Below are positions 23,521-36,300 of a stretch of DNA of 64,000 bases, one piece after another (within the stretch, counting starts at the first letter, position 1; each line of letters begins with the position of its first letter). This DNA comes from Euclidia mi (lineage: Eukaryota; Arthropoda; Insecta; Lepidoptera; Erebidae), in assembly GCA_944739405.2 (NCBI GenBank), contig OX123182.2:14705326-14769325 (forward strand). The letters run 5' to 3'. The translations under genes and the position numbers were made by a program. The notes beneath the pieces are model-generated. The model had not been told where the DNA came from. It did no database searches and saw nothing but the letters and a program-made list of their open reading frames with translations.

Positions 23521-26261
23521 CCACACGGAAATATCCAGTGTTATTGTTATTATATTAAGCCAATAATTTGGCTCGTAAGCTTTACAAATATTATCGAACA
23601 ACATCACTTTTGCCGTTATTCGGCAGTTTCAACGACATACTGTCATAAAACCAGTTATCCTCACCACCGTCCTGTATCGTAAGCCTTGTAGCTTAATGCA
23701 TTACGCATGTACGCGCGTTGAAAAAAAAATTGCGCAAAGCGAATATTTCTTTTGATCTCATAAGTACACTAGAGGCCGAAGGAAATTATACATCGGGGAT
23801 TAAACCTTTATTGCGAGCAGAAAGGCGCGTATTGTTGCGTATTCAATACGCGGGTTTGAGTACGAGAATAGGATATTTTAGCATTAGCCGTAATGACTTG
23901 CTTTTGCTGCGACGTATCGTTGGTCTTAGCTTAAGTGCCTGTGGGTCAGAAACGACCTTTGGCCTCTTATTTCACAACTCACTGCGTTTTTCTTTGATGA
24001 TAATATAATTTTGAGGATTGGCTTTTTGGTTAAAAGAAAAATGTTACCTATTTGTTTTATTTGAATATGTTTGCTTGATTTTGATTGGATTTGACTGTGA
24101 AAGCATGAGTAAAATTGGATAACAGTGCAAATTTCAGGTACGAAATTTCTGAAAAGAATTTTATGCATTTGCGTAGTAGGTTTGGATAAAAGTGTACGTT
24201 TCACGTAAGGCAGAATTTTATCCAAATGAACGGTTGGTTCATTCCTGCCCATTCGATGGGATTATTGTTTTTTACGTACCGGGGCAGCTTTTGGTTCCTT
24301 CTCTTCGGTTTTGAGTGTTTTTTGTATGTATCTTGCATTGATTAGAAGTGGAGTTTTTGACCAGTGACTCTTGCCGGAACAGTCGGTTGGCTTTTGAGGC
24401 ATTATATTTACCACGCATTCTGCTTTGCGATTAAATGTAAATATTTTCAAACATAATTATTATATGTTCTTAAAATATTTCATAAATCAATTTAATATAA
24501 CATATTAAACATTCGTTTTTTTTTTGGTTTCTGTAAATTAATTCTTATATAAAACAGCTGTCTTGAGAAATTTCGGAGGTACTCCGAAATTTTTATTCAG
24601 TTAGTTTCGAGTGTCATTGTCTTGAATGCTAGGCGCTATTTATTTTCTTACGTCGTTGATATGTGGGCATCGAATCAACGAAGGAATATTCTAATGCTTA
24701 TGCAAATGTTAAAAAACTACTATTTAGGTACTTTTTACCGTGAGTACCTACTAAAAATAATAAAATTACTAATATTAAAACTTTTTTTGTGTTGTCTCGA
24801 AGTCATTGGTCAAATTTTTTTCTTTACTCGAGCCATAAGGTTGTCTTATGATCACGGGAAGACTGCCCTGACCGCGCTGACTACGTAAAATGTGTATTAC
24901 ATTTAATCAGTAAGTGTGCTAAATTCAATCACTAGAACAAAAGGGGTCAACCTATAACGTCTTCCCTGAGGATTTATTGACGCATTTAAAAAGCTTATAT
25001 GCACTTTGTCCACGAGCCAACTTCAGATAGACACAATAGAATCTCAGCGAACTTTCGTGACTATCTTAAAGTTGTTTACCTAGGTGAGAAGTTTCGCTGT
25101 TGTTGTAGGTTTTGTCTCACTAAAGGTTTTCTATAAATACCTTCTAGGGAATAAGGGGAATGAATAAACGACAAACTTCAAAAGATGACCGTTGGGCGTC
25201 AGTATTTTTCTTGTGTACTAATATAATCAATAATGTCAGAACCATTTGTTTTGGTCGTTTGGTCGAAATATTGGCATCTAGTTAATTTGAAAGTAGGATG
25301 TTAATTTCATATCTATTGGCCTAGTGAAGGGTAAGCCAAAATTAAAGCTTCAGAAATCGCTCTTTGCTTTTTTCTTTGCTTTATGTATGGTACTCCCTCT
25401 TTCCTCCGCTCTCTTTCCAACAAAGCAAACACACTGCTTTTTTATTTTAGTATACATACTAAAATAAAAAAGCGGTGTACTAAGTACACTTAAGACTCAG
25501 TTTTGATTCAGCATGCATCGTATTTTGTAAATTGTTTTTACAGTATAGGATACGAAAATATACGAGGAGTTAAACTAAATATTATGCTTGTTTAGCTATA
25601 ACGTAAATTATGTCGAGAACCCCTAAATGAGATCCAATTTTTTACCTATACGAGTCAAATAGAAATATCTATCTATTATCCAGAACTACCAATAACCCAC
25701 GTCAAAGTATCCTCATAAACACGTTCAAGTTGATTTTATTTAGAATTGTGCCCGCAAAATAAAATAAATCCAGCGGCTAGCACACTAATTATTTAGGTCA
25801 TGCCTGTAAATAGCATAAAATCAAACTGCTATAACCAGCTGCACACATTCTTTGCCACGGGAAAATATAAGCATTCAGTATGTTTATTTTGAACAATCAA
25901 GCTAATTGTGAAACGGTATAAACCTAAACTAAATAGACATTATACAAACATAATGTTCATTAAATGTTATCACAATAAACGTTGATTATATTATGAACAA
26001 AGGCCAGTTTTAGCCTGCAGTGGTTTTGTGCCATGTCAGTCGCCACTCACTGGGCTGTATCTCGGATATTAATTATATGCAGACATAAATCAAAAGCTCT
26101 TGTGGAAATACATACTCGTATATAATTTCTGGAAAATATATATACCTACGCACACTATAATATATAGCTTTTACCCACACGATTAAAATGTTTTTTAAAA
26201 CTATTGCTATATGTATCCATAACTTAGTTCTAACTAAGAAGAAGCAAATAATTAAAGTATA
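23521..26261. other. No gene recognised; one strong hairpin
   Basis: A long AT-rich stretch. The frame at 23718-24008 and the minus frames at 23926-24252 and 24262-24450 have no recognisable domain. The palindrome at 25432-25477 is the only structured signal. Confidence 0.45.
25432..25477. repeat. Near-perfect palindrome, 22-nt arms
   Basis: The arms 25432-25453 and 25456-25477 (TTTTTTATTTTAGTAT and complement) differ at one position, with only AC between them. It would extrude as a hairpin. No flanking duplication was recognised. Confidence 0.85.
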
Positions 26262-26403
26262 TCTGTATATATAAAATTCTGTATGTATATCGCTTAGCGA
26301 GCGCAGGGTGCACTAACAAGGAATTCTCTGAAATTGCCACTAAAACGAAACAGTTCAACTTAAACAAAAAACGTGTGGGCGCAGCTGCGGGCCGATCCTC
26401 TAG
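26262..26403 (+). mobile_element. Short Helitron-type element (TC...CTAG)
   Basis: It starts TCTGTATATATAAAATTCTG after an A and ends GATCCTCTAG before a T. The 142-bp interior is different from family H1, but the 5' end is shared. GCGCAGCTGCG just before the 3' end can form a short hairpin, as in Helitrons. Confidence 0.65.
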
Positions 26404-27390
26404 TGGCAGTATGAACAAGACTAATAATTTTGTATTGTGGCTTGGATTATACATCAGGACAATAATCTACTTATTAGTCAATGTTATAGCTGAGAGGCAA
26501 CCCTATTAGTAATTTAAGGGCCAGTTATTCCGCTCTTCCACGAGTGCCGGTTAAATTATTTGGCAGATAACGTCATACATCCGTAAGAATATTGAATTTA
26601 TCAGGATGATTTATAATTAAATCTGACCAACAGAAACCAGAAGAGGCAAAAATGGCCGTTAATGTCTGTACCAAAAGTGAACAACAGTCAGTAGTAAAAC
26701 GCCTCTTCATCACGAAATGACAAATTTACCTATTGGATAATAAACCCTATAAGTACCAATTATGAAAATGTAGATTCAAATAACACCTCCTAACCCTATT
26801 TTCCATTAAAACAGTTCATTGTAGTAATAAATTTATACTCATAAATATTTTACTCGACTATTTTTTATTCAGTACGCAGTGTATAGTTAATATTTAATCG
26901 GCTGGTCAATTCGAGGTCACCAGCTTATAAGGTAAAGGGTAGTTGTGAATAAATTATATGAAGTATTGGCGGGCACGCACCTGGTCTCGATATATTGGTA
27001 TAATGAAATAACTTGGGTGTTTTATATTGGAAGGGTACGAGTGCTGAAGTCTTATGTGCGAATATCAATAATACGTGGTTGAGTTGGTTATGATGCGAAT
27101 AGAAGTGGTGGGTTTTTACTTGAATACCCGGTACCTGCATTCATGTAAAGTGTTAATAATATTAAACAATATTTATTTCCGTTTAATATTTCAGTAAGCA
27201 CCGCACCGAAATTAAGTATCAAATCCTGAATTGTAGTGTCTTTAAAAAAGCATGAATGGACATTACGACTATCTGGACCCGAAGCGACAATGTGTGCATC
27301 ACCCAAATTGTTGTCTCGTGTGATATAAAGGTCAAACCTACAGTTCTAAATGGTGAAACGTCCGCTTAAGCTTCTTAAACTAAAACCACA
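26404..27390. other. No gene recognised
   Basis: AT-rich. The minus-strand frames at 26925-27140 and 27088-27306 show no domain. Confidence 0.5.
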
Positions 27391-27662
27391 CATGCAGTCA
27401 GTTCTTTCGCAATCCACTGCTGGACTTAAACCTCTCCTAATTTATTTAACAGTCTAGCAGTGTGAGTCAGTCAATATTTGGATTTGGCCTTTGACCCACT
27501 ACACCACGCTGGCCAAACAGGTTGATAAGATTTGATGTCGAGTTTTCCGTCTTATCACAAAAATAATGTTTGCTTCGTGAATGTTCCTTTATCGCATCTT
27601 ACTACAACCTCGTAATGACATGGGGTAGTGACAGTTTCTATTCTTAAACCGTCACCACACAG
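27391..27662 (+). repeat. Dispersed repeat R2, copy 2
   Basis: It shares with 23305-23520 the motifs TCCACTGCTGGAC, CCCACTACACCACGCTGGCC, GAGTTTTCCGTC, CATGGGGTAGTGACAG and CCGTCACCACACAG, with an insertion in the first third. Confidence 0.65.
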
Positions 27663-28858
27663 ACATACTCACTAGAGTTACGCCAGTCAGTTACTAGCGA
27701 ATAACACTCCAAATTCCAAAAATGGTGGTCACCCTTAATTCGTAAATATGTCGAACAAAAACTAAATAGATACGAGACCCTCTATACAACCCTTTAATAG
27801 TTTTATATCAGCCACTTCATAAGCCCAGCGGCTTTTTATACAATAGATAGTCTTTGAAATACGATTTCTAGCTGTAAACCCGGACTGACTATCTTTTAAG
27901 GCCGTTACCACTAAGTTAGGACATTACTAGGCCGTAAGGGTCCATTCAGGATTCAGCGCTGCGAGGCCTGCCAATATTTTTAAATGTAATGGTTATTACC
28001 ATCGGGGTAGTCGTTTGACCCGCGTCTTGTTGTTTTTAGTTGTTATTTTACTTTTAGGTTGTTTGAAATATTGATTTTGGATGTATTTTTTTATAAAATA
28101 AATTTAATGATAACTAAGAAGAGTCAAGGATGGTTACTTCTAAAAATAATTATCATGTAGCAGTGATAGCCTAGTTTTGCGTCTGGTTTAGTTGATAATG
28201 TTATTCGATAAAAAAATATATATATTTTTTGAATAATGTTCATACAAAATAGTCCTAAACCGCATGAAATTCAGTTCAGTATGTTTTTCGTTTATAGTGA
28301 ATAGACAAATCGATAGGCGCGGCAGGTAGCATTATTTTATAATAATTATATGTACCTTTGAAAGGTTTAATTGCCCTACACACTATAATTATACTTTGAA
28401 ACTACTATATTTATCAATGTTATATTAAACTGTAAGTCTGTCCGTAGTACATATTTAATTTGTATATACGATGGCAGCCTATAATGCTTAAATAAGATCC
28501 TTTTCGCTGTAAAATCGAAGCTTAAGGATAGATCAAACTTCAAGTTTAATTTAAAGCTTGCTCGAACACCTCCAATCAAGAATTCTTACAGTTAATTTAT
28601 TTCTAAATGATTATTTGTGTATCTATACATTAATTGATTTATATTTTGAAGAGCTTTTGTTTAAATCAGACGATTTTGTAATATAACCCGAAGGGTTGGA
28701 CATTCGAAACGGATAGATGAAAGAAAAATACGAAATAAGTGTATACCTAGTGTAAAATGAATGGATATGACGGCATGGAACGCCCAAGATGGACGTGCGC
28801 CGGCCAAATAGGTGACGTACAGAAAAAGTGGCATATTAAAAGTAACCATAACAGACAA
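27663..28858. other. No gene recognised
   Basis: AT-rich. Nothing structured was seen. Confidence 0.5.
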
Positions 28859-28910
28859 GCTTCTGCTTAGTTTGGGACTAGATAGTATTGTGAATGTGGT
28901 AGAATATTAC
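28859..28910 (+). mobile_element. 3' tail fragment of SINE family S1
   Basis: GCTTCTGCTTAGTTTGGGAC...GAATGTGGTAGAATATT matches the tail of the copies at 16526 and 48016. The head is missing, and LINE-tail sequence follows directly. Confidence 0.75.
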
Positions 28911-29045
28911 AAGACAGGCACAAGACAACGAGTGCGCATGATGAATTTAATGAATGTCGAGGATGCGAAAGAGTTGTGTTTGAACCGGAGCATTTCGCGT
29001 TCCATAGTCTCTGCCTACCCTTATGCGAGACAGACGGGAAATTAA
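28911..29045 (+). pseudogene. LINE C-terminal tail (MNVEDAKE...VSAYP)
   Basis: The plus frame ends QRVRMMNLMNVEDAKELCLN then RSISRSIVSAYPYARQTGN and a stop. The MNV(D/E)(E/D)AKE(L/I)C...VSAYP series is a recurrent C-terminal tail of lepidopteran retroposon proteins. It is preceded without a gap by a SINE tail, so this is a fragment, not a gene. The longer frame starting at 28812 is an accidental fusion across both. Confidence 0.65.
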
Positions 29046-29820
29046 ATAGATATACGAGTAGATAGAATATTACTTACTTTGTTGTCCCATTAACTGACTT
29101 ACTAAAATTACCAACACTTTTCTTAGACTCATTCTACGTTTGTATGAATTGCATGTACTCGCACGTTCCGTGTATGAATTTCAAACGATACTGTGTAGCT
29201 AGTTTGACGGCCATGTGTATGTATTGCATTTTAGTTCTAGGAAACTGTATTCGGCAGTGCGATTATATTTTCGTAGTACATATAATTGCGTATCAAGTAT
29301 TTCCAGTACTGCTAGCATGTGAATATACCATTTAGCAAAACAGCTTCGTATGTTAATACTACCGACATCTTAATGGCGCTTTTAATTTTTTCTGTTCTTT
29401 CCTTTTTTGTGTGTGATCTCTGGTGTAGTTGCAAAGGCACTTGAACATCGCCAATGCGCATCGTGGTCAAACGATTTTAGTGCAGAGATAAGAATACAAA
29501 TAACATAAGTGTAACATGCATTTTACATTTAGAGTCGTAACAATATGACTGTACCTATACTTTTAATAATGTTCAGCAGAGTATGGAGTACTCACAGCAA
29601 GATTTGACAAATAGAAAAGCACTGATTACGTCTGTAGGAATAAACACAATCACTTTACCATATTTCAACACATAAGTTGATGAGATAGGTAAGTCTCCGA
29701 TATTTATTCATTCAAGAACTGGATTCCAATTTATAACCAATCAGTCTGTAATTTAACGTCAAAACAAGGAATTATTAATAACCTTAATTTACTTCACCGT
29801 TCCATCATAATATCTGATCA
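29046..29820. other. No gene recognised
   Basis: AT-rich. The frame at 29144-29335 is Cys-rich but has no domain. Confidence 0.5.
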
Positions 29821-30431
29821 CAATCGGCCTAAAATACGCCAAGATCCAATTAACCCGCCAAGAATGAAATCAAGGCAAGTTATAGAGGTGTGCTTGACTG
29901 TTAACAAGCTAGAGGTGAGGCACAGAGGGCCATCGGTCATACTCGTGGCAATGGAAGTGAGACAATACTCTGCAATAAACGCATCTAAAACCTCTACTGC
30001 GTTTTTACTACCAGAACCCGTTACAGTGGCGCCCAACGTGGGGCGCCAACTGAACCTGAAGGAAAGCAGCATTAGGAGAGCTACAACCAATAGAGTCAGG
30101 CAGGCGGCGTCAGCCGGCCTCAGCTAGCAGGTAGAGAGATGGGCAGTACGCTAATGCAGTAAATGTAGTGCTTACCCGTAGCTGGGACCAGGATACACGT
30201 AAATACGACGTAGGGTCAGTAGGTACGCTTAGTTATAGTAGAAGCGACGTTAGAGTAGCGGTGCCGGCCTCTCTGTCGGCCCCTTTATATACTGGGCCCT
30301 CCATCAGTTCGTGTCGGCGCATTACCAAATATAGGCAAAACTTACGAGCGCGGACGATGGCCTTCTCTGATTGGCCGAGCGTATGGACGGTATTATGACG
30401 TACACTCGGTAGGTACCGGTCATACGCTACA
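29821..30431. repeat. Probable LTR-retrotransposon remnant with PBS-like palindrome
   Basis: It is GC-richer than its surroundings. At 30027-30048 it has a palindromic block containing TGGCGCCCAACGTGGGG, the insect LTR-element primer-binding site. In the plus reading, an LTR ends ...CCCGTTACA at 30025, with AATAAA about 50 bp earlier. In the minus reading, an LTR could span 30431-30051, starting TGTAGCG, with CCAAT at 30374-30370 and TATATAAAG at about 30291-30284. ATCA occurs on both outer sides (29817-29820 and 30432-30435). I cannot choose between the orientations, and no coding part remains. Confidence 0.5.
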
Positions 30432-31394
30432 ATCATTTGAGTTAAATTTTGATGTCATTATGACACGATTGCTAGTTGAGTCCATGCCAAGGCAAAAGGT
30501 GGGAAACTAAGATCGATGACTGTGCAACCTACCTGGCCAGCTCTTTCCTACGAACCTCTTCTTATTCTTTCTATTAGATTATATGTACTTCCTTTTGCCA
30601 AGGTCTTGGATACAACCGGGAACACGCCAGGACACTGATGGTTTCAAAACATAATCAGTACTTATATAAAAAAATTATGTGAAGTGAAGTGTTCTTGTTC
30701 CCTTTTTCCTTCTTTCAAGCTATCCTGAACGGAATTTGATGCGTTTTTCCAGAAACACATCATAAAAAAAATCAGGTTTACTTTAGACGCAATACCCGAC
30801 ATCCACGTGAACAGAGCCACAGGCAGAAGCTAGTCAAGAATATTACAATATGGTGTACACAATTATCTAAGGAATAGCCTATCCCGACGGGAAAAAGGCG
30901 TGAGCATATATATATGTACCTAAGGAATAGCCAGCTAACATTAACATCGATTGAGCTGAACACCAACTAAATGAAAATTTAACTCAAACAATAAAACTCC
31001 TGTAGCAGCTAATGTAAATTTTAGAAGCGCTTGCCTAGTTTCTTGTACGCTCTCTAGGGTGCTATACTGTGCCAAGGTTGTAAGCGGATATTCTAGGGAA
31101 CAGATGTAACGTAAGCCTAATGCCTACGCAAAATAAGGAATAGATATTCAACGAAAGAACAGATATTATTGAATTTCGGGACATCTTTATCGTAATACTT
31201 TGCAATTGTATTGCTGGAGGCGATTTTTTTGTTCTTAAGCGATTTTTCTCGTCACGTGCGGTGTTGAAGATTGAAACGTATCGTATCGTTTGTATTTTCT
31301 CTGTTGCGTAAAACAAGGATGCTAATGCTGAAGGTATAGTATTCTTGGTTGTGTCTATCCTTCAAGGGTTGTGCAAAAAATTATTTCTTCTTTT
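30432..31394. other. No gene recognised
   Basis: AT-rich, with a short ATATATAT run at about 30906. Nothing else was seen. Confidence 0.5.
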
Positions 31395-31640
31395 CGTTTT
31401 TAATGCCATAGGAGGAAAACGACCAGACGTTGCGCCTGATGATTAGCGATTACCACCGGCGCCGCCTATGGATACCGGCAATCCCAGAGGAGTTACAAGT
31501 TCGTTGCCGACCTGGATGGGAAAATTAATAGGATGGGCGCGGGATGGGGAAAAGGAAAACAGGGGTGAGGCCTACGGAATCTAGTGGATGGTTTAATGTG
31601 ACGTCGACACCCATGGAGTTGGTGCACTACGCTTTCAGGT
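31395..31640 (+). repeat. CGCCGCC-ATGG-type lepidopteran repeat, copy 1
   Basis: GCGCCTGATGATTAGCGATT...GCCGCCTATGG...GTTACAAGTTCGTTGCCG is a diverged form of a very common lepidopteran repeat. The copy at 48405-48720 is closer to consensus. Confidence 0.65.
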
Positions 31641-31894
31641 AGTGGATAGTTTATCAGCTACCTACTGCTATTTGCACCAGGTGTTGTGAGTCCTCAATTC
31701 TTCATTTAGTCTGCCCGCGAGCAACTTGTATATGACTTTTAGAGTAGGGGAGTATGTGGTGTGTCACTGCCTTGAAGGTACTTTTTGTTTACGAGAAGCT
31801 TCCTGATGTCGTCCCTAAAAGAGATCATTTTCTTTCTTGCTTTTTTTTATGCAACGTCAAAAACTTAAACTATTATGCTTGAGGCGTAAGAGTG

Positions 31895-32214
31895 GAGGGG
31901 GAGGGCAACATACCTCAGGAACTATGGGCAACGCTCATTGTCTTTTCCCATCGCTCCTGAGGATGCCTCGAGCAGAGGCGAAACACGTGTCGAAGAATAG
32001 TCGGCACATACAGTGAGATACTGCAAGTCAGATATCTTCCTGGAATCCATAATATTCCTATATATCCCTTATCCTTGAGAGGAGTTCGTTATTGTCAACC
32101 TTTTTCTATTGCAATGCTTGGGGTGTTCAATACGAGGGTGCGTGGTAGGTTCCACTTTCCTTTCATTAAGTTACAATGGAGTTACACCAAATAAAGCCTG
32201 ATTCAATCAACTAT
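31895..32214 (+). repeat. Dispersed repeat R1 with hammerhead-like core, copy 2
   Basis: It has CTGAGGA at 31957-31963, a five-pair stem GCCTC/GAGGC (31965-31969 with 31975-31979), GAAA at 31980-31983, then the self-complementary CACGTG and TC. The stem is longer here than in copy 1. The ends match copy 1 through CCTGATTCAATCAACTA. Confidence 0.7.
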
Positions 32215-33149
32215 AGACAAAACCATTACCAGCCCATCCAAGCTTATGCAACTCTTGTAACATGGTTGACACTCGGTATGTTTGATACAATTTGAATAAA
32301 AAAATTATGTATTCTAAAAATTTGATGAAATATTATAATATTTTATATTTTATTAACAAGTTATTGCTTTTGCAATAATTCTTGCCGCATCCGAATTTTA
32401 TCATACGGGACAAAATACATGCGTTTTACAATTTATTTCATAGACTATATCGAAAATACAAATATTTGCCCGATGCGGCATAGCTTTTGATTAAATATTG
32501 ACGTACTGCGGCAAAATTCTGAACTAATTCCTGATGGAATGGTCATCAAATTATAACAATAATGTTCTAATAGTTTAACATTCAGCGACAGTTGACATAT
32601 ACCTATCGACTAAATTAACACACTTCGTCTGCACAATGGAGTATCGGTTGGCTTAGCGATAGAATTGAAATCGAAAATGTATTCACAAATAACTGCACAC
32701 TAGAACAAAGCTACAGATCAAGGGAAATGTGCCAGAGGTGTGTTTTAACGTAAATATAATGTTTTTATTCAAAACGTATTTCATTCAGCAAACAATCTTC
32801 TGAATACAATAGTTATAAAGAAAATAAAAAATGCGCTGAACGAGTTACACATTAAAGAAAATTACAGACAGCAAAACAACTTTGACGTCTTTATTATGCG
32901 AACGGTAAAGAAGAAAATGCAAACCGCATTTTGCCGCACGTAAGTAGATCTTGTCAGGTCCCTATTGGCTTTAGGCACAAAACCCAGAAAAGAAATAAGA
33001 ACGAAGACATACAAAAAAAACTTCCAAAACATTTATTTAATATCGCGGTGAAATTTGCTGGAATTTCTCGGCTTTTTGCAAGCGATGTTCAGAGTTATCG
33101 CACATATTACATCAGCTTGTTACAAATTCGTCTCAGTTATATATTTAGA
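32215..33149. other. No gene recognised
   Basis: AT-rich. The frame at 32931-33176 runs into the Helitron-type element and is not supported. Confidence 0.5.
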
Positions 33150-33366
33150 CTAGAGGACGCCAGCAGCTACGCCTGAATTTTTTTAAATTTACCCGTTTTT
33201 GGCGGATCCCGTGGGAATTTCAGGAAATCCCTTCTTAGTGCACCCCTACGGTCCCCAAGGAATATACATGCCAAATTTCAGCTTCCTGCGCCCAATAGTT
33301 TCGGCTGTAGCGTGTCTGTCAGTCAGTCAGTAACGCAAGGATTTTATATAATAAGAAGAAAGAAGA
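33150..33366 (-). mobile_element. Helitron-type element, family H1, copy C
   Basis: CTAG is at 33150-33153, preceded by A on the plus strand (T after the element). The TC end is at 33365-33366. It is nearly identical in its interior to the copy at 15153, apart from an added GAAGAAAGAA run near the TC end. Confidence 0.75.
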
Positions 33367-36300
33367 TAAGACAATAAGTATGTAATAATAGTTTGTTAGA
33401 CCGATTTGGCTAATAAATTGGGAAAAATGTGTCTCAATCCTAAACGTAAACTATTCGTCTATAACCCATCAGTGAATTTACCTATTGTTTTGCCGCTTTA
33501 TAATTATTATAATCAGTGAATATGAATAGGTAGACAAATATCCTATTGCGAGTGAAGTCAAACGGTTAGTATTTTCCCAGTAAATCTAAAGTACTTTTTT
33601 ATTGTTGTTTTATAAGACCCAGACTAAAATTAAATGATGCAGTTGCAATTGTGTCGGCCGGCTATTAAATATAAAATGAAGGAATAATTTCATAACAAGG
33701 TGTCGTGTGGACGTGGCAGCACACATGATTATGCCCAGTTTTCATTGTTGGATCTCAGACCGTTCCCAAATTGATATGTCCATGACCCTCATGACAATCC
33801 AAAGAGATACAATCCATTCAGCACTTCGACGCACTTAGAAACTAACACTATAGTAGGTACTAACACGATCTCAATTCACCGTCACTAGACTTACCGTTAA
33901 CCGGCAAAAATTACGAAATCACAAAAGGCAAAGTAATAACTGAATGAACAAACAAACAACAGATAATAAAGAACCAGTCGTCAAATTTGAGTTACCATAA
34001 ATTATTCGCTTGAGTCCTCGGGAGAAAAAACTGGATTTAATTCTTTAACTCGCTACTTCCACAACAGATACCGGAATGCCGCTAATCTCGTAATAAATAA
34101 CGGTTTTTGGACGATATTTCGTTGGATCCGAGTGATTTGGTAGATGGAATGATAGTACGGATTCAGGATTTACTTGTTAAATCATTGCTTTCTATTGTTG
34201 TAGAATTCGAGTTGTTTGTTACTCTTTGATAATGCGGAAGATAAAATAAGGTATTTTGAGTTTCATCAATTGTTTTTCGCCAGCTTAAAAACCTTTATTA
34301 CCAGATGCTGTTCCGAATGCCCCTGTATTGCTTTCGTAAAATAGTTAGTGTAATTTGAAAATTAGTGTAGTTGAATAAGAAAGTCATGCTTTCTTAATTT
34401 TGGAAATCGTATCCCAATCTCCAAAGCAAAGATCGCTATTGCGACTTTTGATTTATTTATCAAATAGAATTTTATCAATATATCGAACTTGAGGATGTCC
34501 ATCATATTTTTTTGATTTGACTGTTTCTTCCCAACCACGTAGGAATATCAATAAACCCTTTTTGGTGCACCATGACTGTGTCCCTGACATACAGATGTGA
34601 AATTTCTGGTTGCTTGTCATAAAAAAGAAATCGATTAACTATCCTAAAAACACCAAAAGCATCTAAATATTTAGACCAAAGCAACGTTACTGAAAATTGG
34701 ATAAAACATTTACATTAGGAGATTTTTTTCCGGATAATTGGTTACCTGAAAATTACTTTAAAAACTTCGCGAACTGGAGGTTTACTGGCAACACTAAATC
34801 CTTGTTAAAATCAACCGTTACACGTAGTAGGTTTTTGCACAGATTTATATTTGAGAAATCATTATATTCTTCTAAACATTTTAAGAATAAAATTCACACA
34901 GTGCAAGAAATACTAAGCATTACTATTAAAAACACAAAGATTCAAACCACAAAACGACCATCTTTTCTAGCTTGCACTAACTAATGCCACTTCTTCCTAC
35001 ATCCCAGAGATAATAAAACTGTACTGCCGCATAACAATATGTACAAAGAGAATGAAATGCAAATACCTGAACTCAAGGCAAAGCCACAACAAAGCCACAA
35101 AGAAAATTTCATTTTACAGAAGTGTATAGGCGTCGGATCCAGTCAAATATTAAAACCACCGAAATAATGACTCAGTGTGTGTTCTATGCACAATTCAATT
35201 ACGCAGACCTTTGTGTTCTGACTCTACAGTAGTACCGTAAAACTGACTAATAAAACCTGAGTAATCTTAGAGAAAATCAAAAAGTAATTAGGAAATATCT
35301 ACGGTAACGCTGATTAACTACGGAACGAATTTATGAAAAGACGTGGTCAGATATACTTATCAAACATTTCGGCTTAAAGGCAATCAGCGTAAAATTATAT
35401 AAAGGATCAATAATCTAATGTACGTCCAACTGATCTACAAACCACATCGCCCATTATCGGCCTGATCGGCGTAATACCAAAACGGTCGTTCCCGCTTTAA
35501 TTGCAATTTTACTCTAAATTAAGCCCATAGAAGTAGTGAAGATCAATCAATTGAAAAACCATGTAACGCGTATACGCATTGCGACGAAACGAAACGGTCA
35601 GAAACCGAAGGACCAGCAAAAAATGCAATCCTAAGGGAAACATCAACGAACAATGAAAAACAATTTTACTTTACAGTATCTTGTAAAATGGAATTTCCAA
35701 TGCATTCTATCAACAGCTGCCTTCGGTAAAGGCGATAATGTCCTCTGAGAACAGTTACTTTTATTTTAACATAGTGAAAACATGACGCAAGGTCTTTGAG
35801 AGTATCTGAGAGTGCTGGGTGGAATCCGTGCTATCGTAAATATCAGTTTAGTTGTGCCAGAGGGTTTATTGTAATTTCTAAGCGCATATAGAATGCTTTT
35901 TATGGTACTGTTAAATGTGTTTTGCAGATTATCGGATTGGGCACAGCAATGGAAATAAATTACAAGTTCTTGAATATTTTCTTTGCATATTTTACTATTT
36001 CTGGTACCTTTAACGCTGGTTACCTTGCGATCTAGCTAAGACAATAATAAATATTATCATGCCTGTAATTTATGCAATCTTAACGTGTTACATAAAAAAT
36101 AAAAGTTAAATACAGACGACTATTATTAAAAAAATGTTTATGAGTGAAAAGCCATGCTGGGTACAGCATCTTATATTGTAGTGCCCTCACATTTGCCTAA
36201 GCTTTTTACTCTAATAGAGCACCACCCCAATCGCAGAAGAGGCAAGAGTAAAGTGACAGTATCCATACTGTATAAGCAAAGTGGTGCAGTGTAACCAAGG

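Noticed and set aside
28812..29045. Intact 77-residue gene
   Set aside because: The frame crosses a SINE tail and a LINE tail, so it is an accidental fusion.
34697..34984. 95-codon frame as host gene
   Set aside because: No known domain, start context, splice signal or neighbour; such a length is expected by chance in 64 kb of AT-rich DNA read in six frames.
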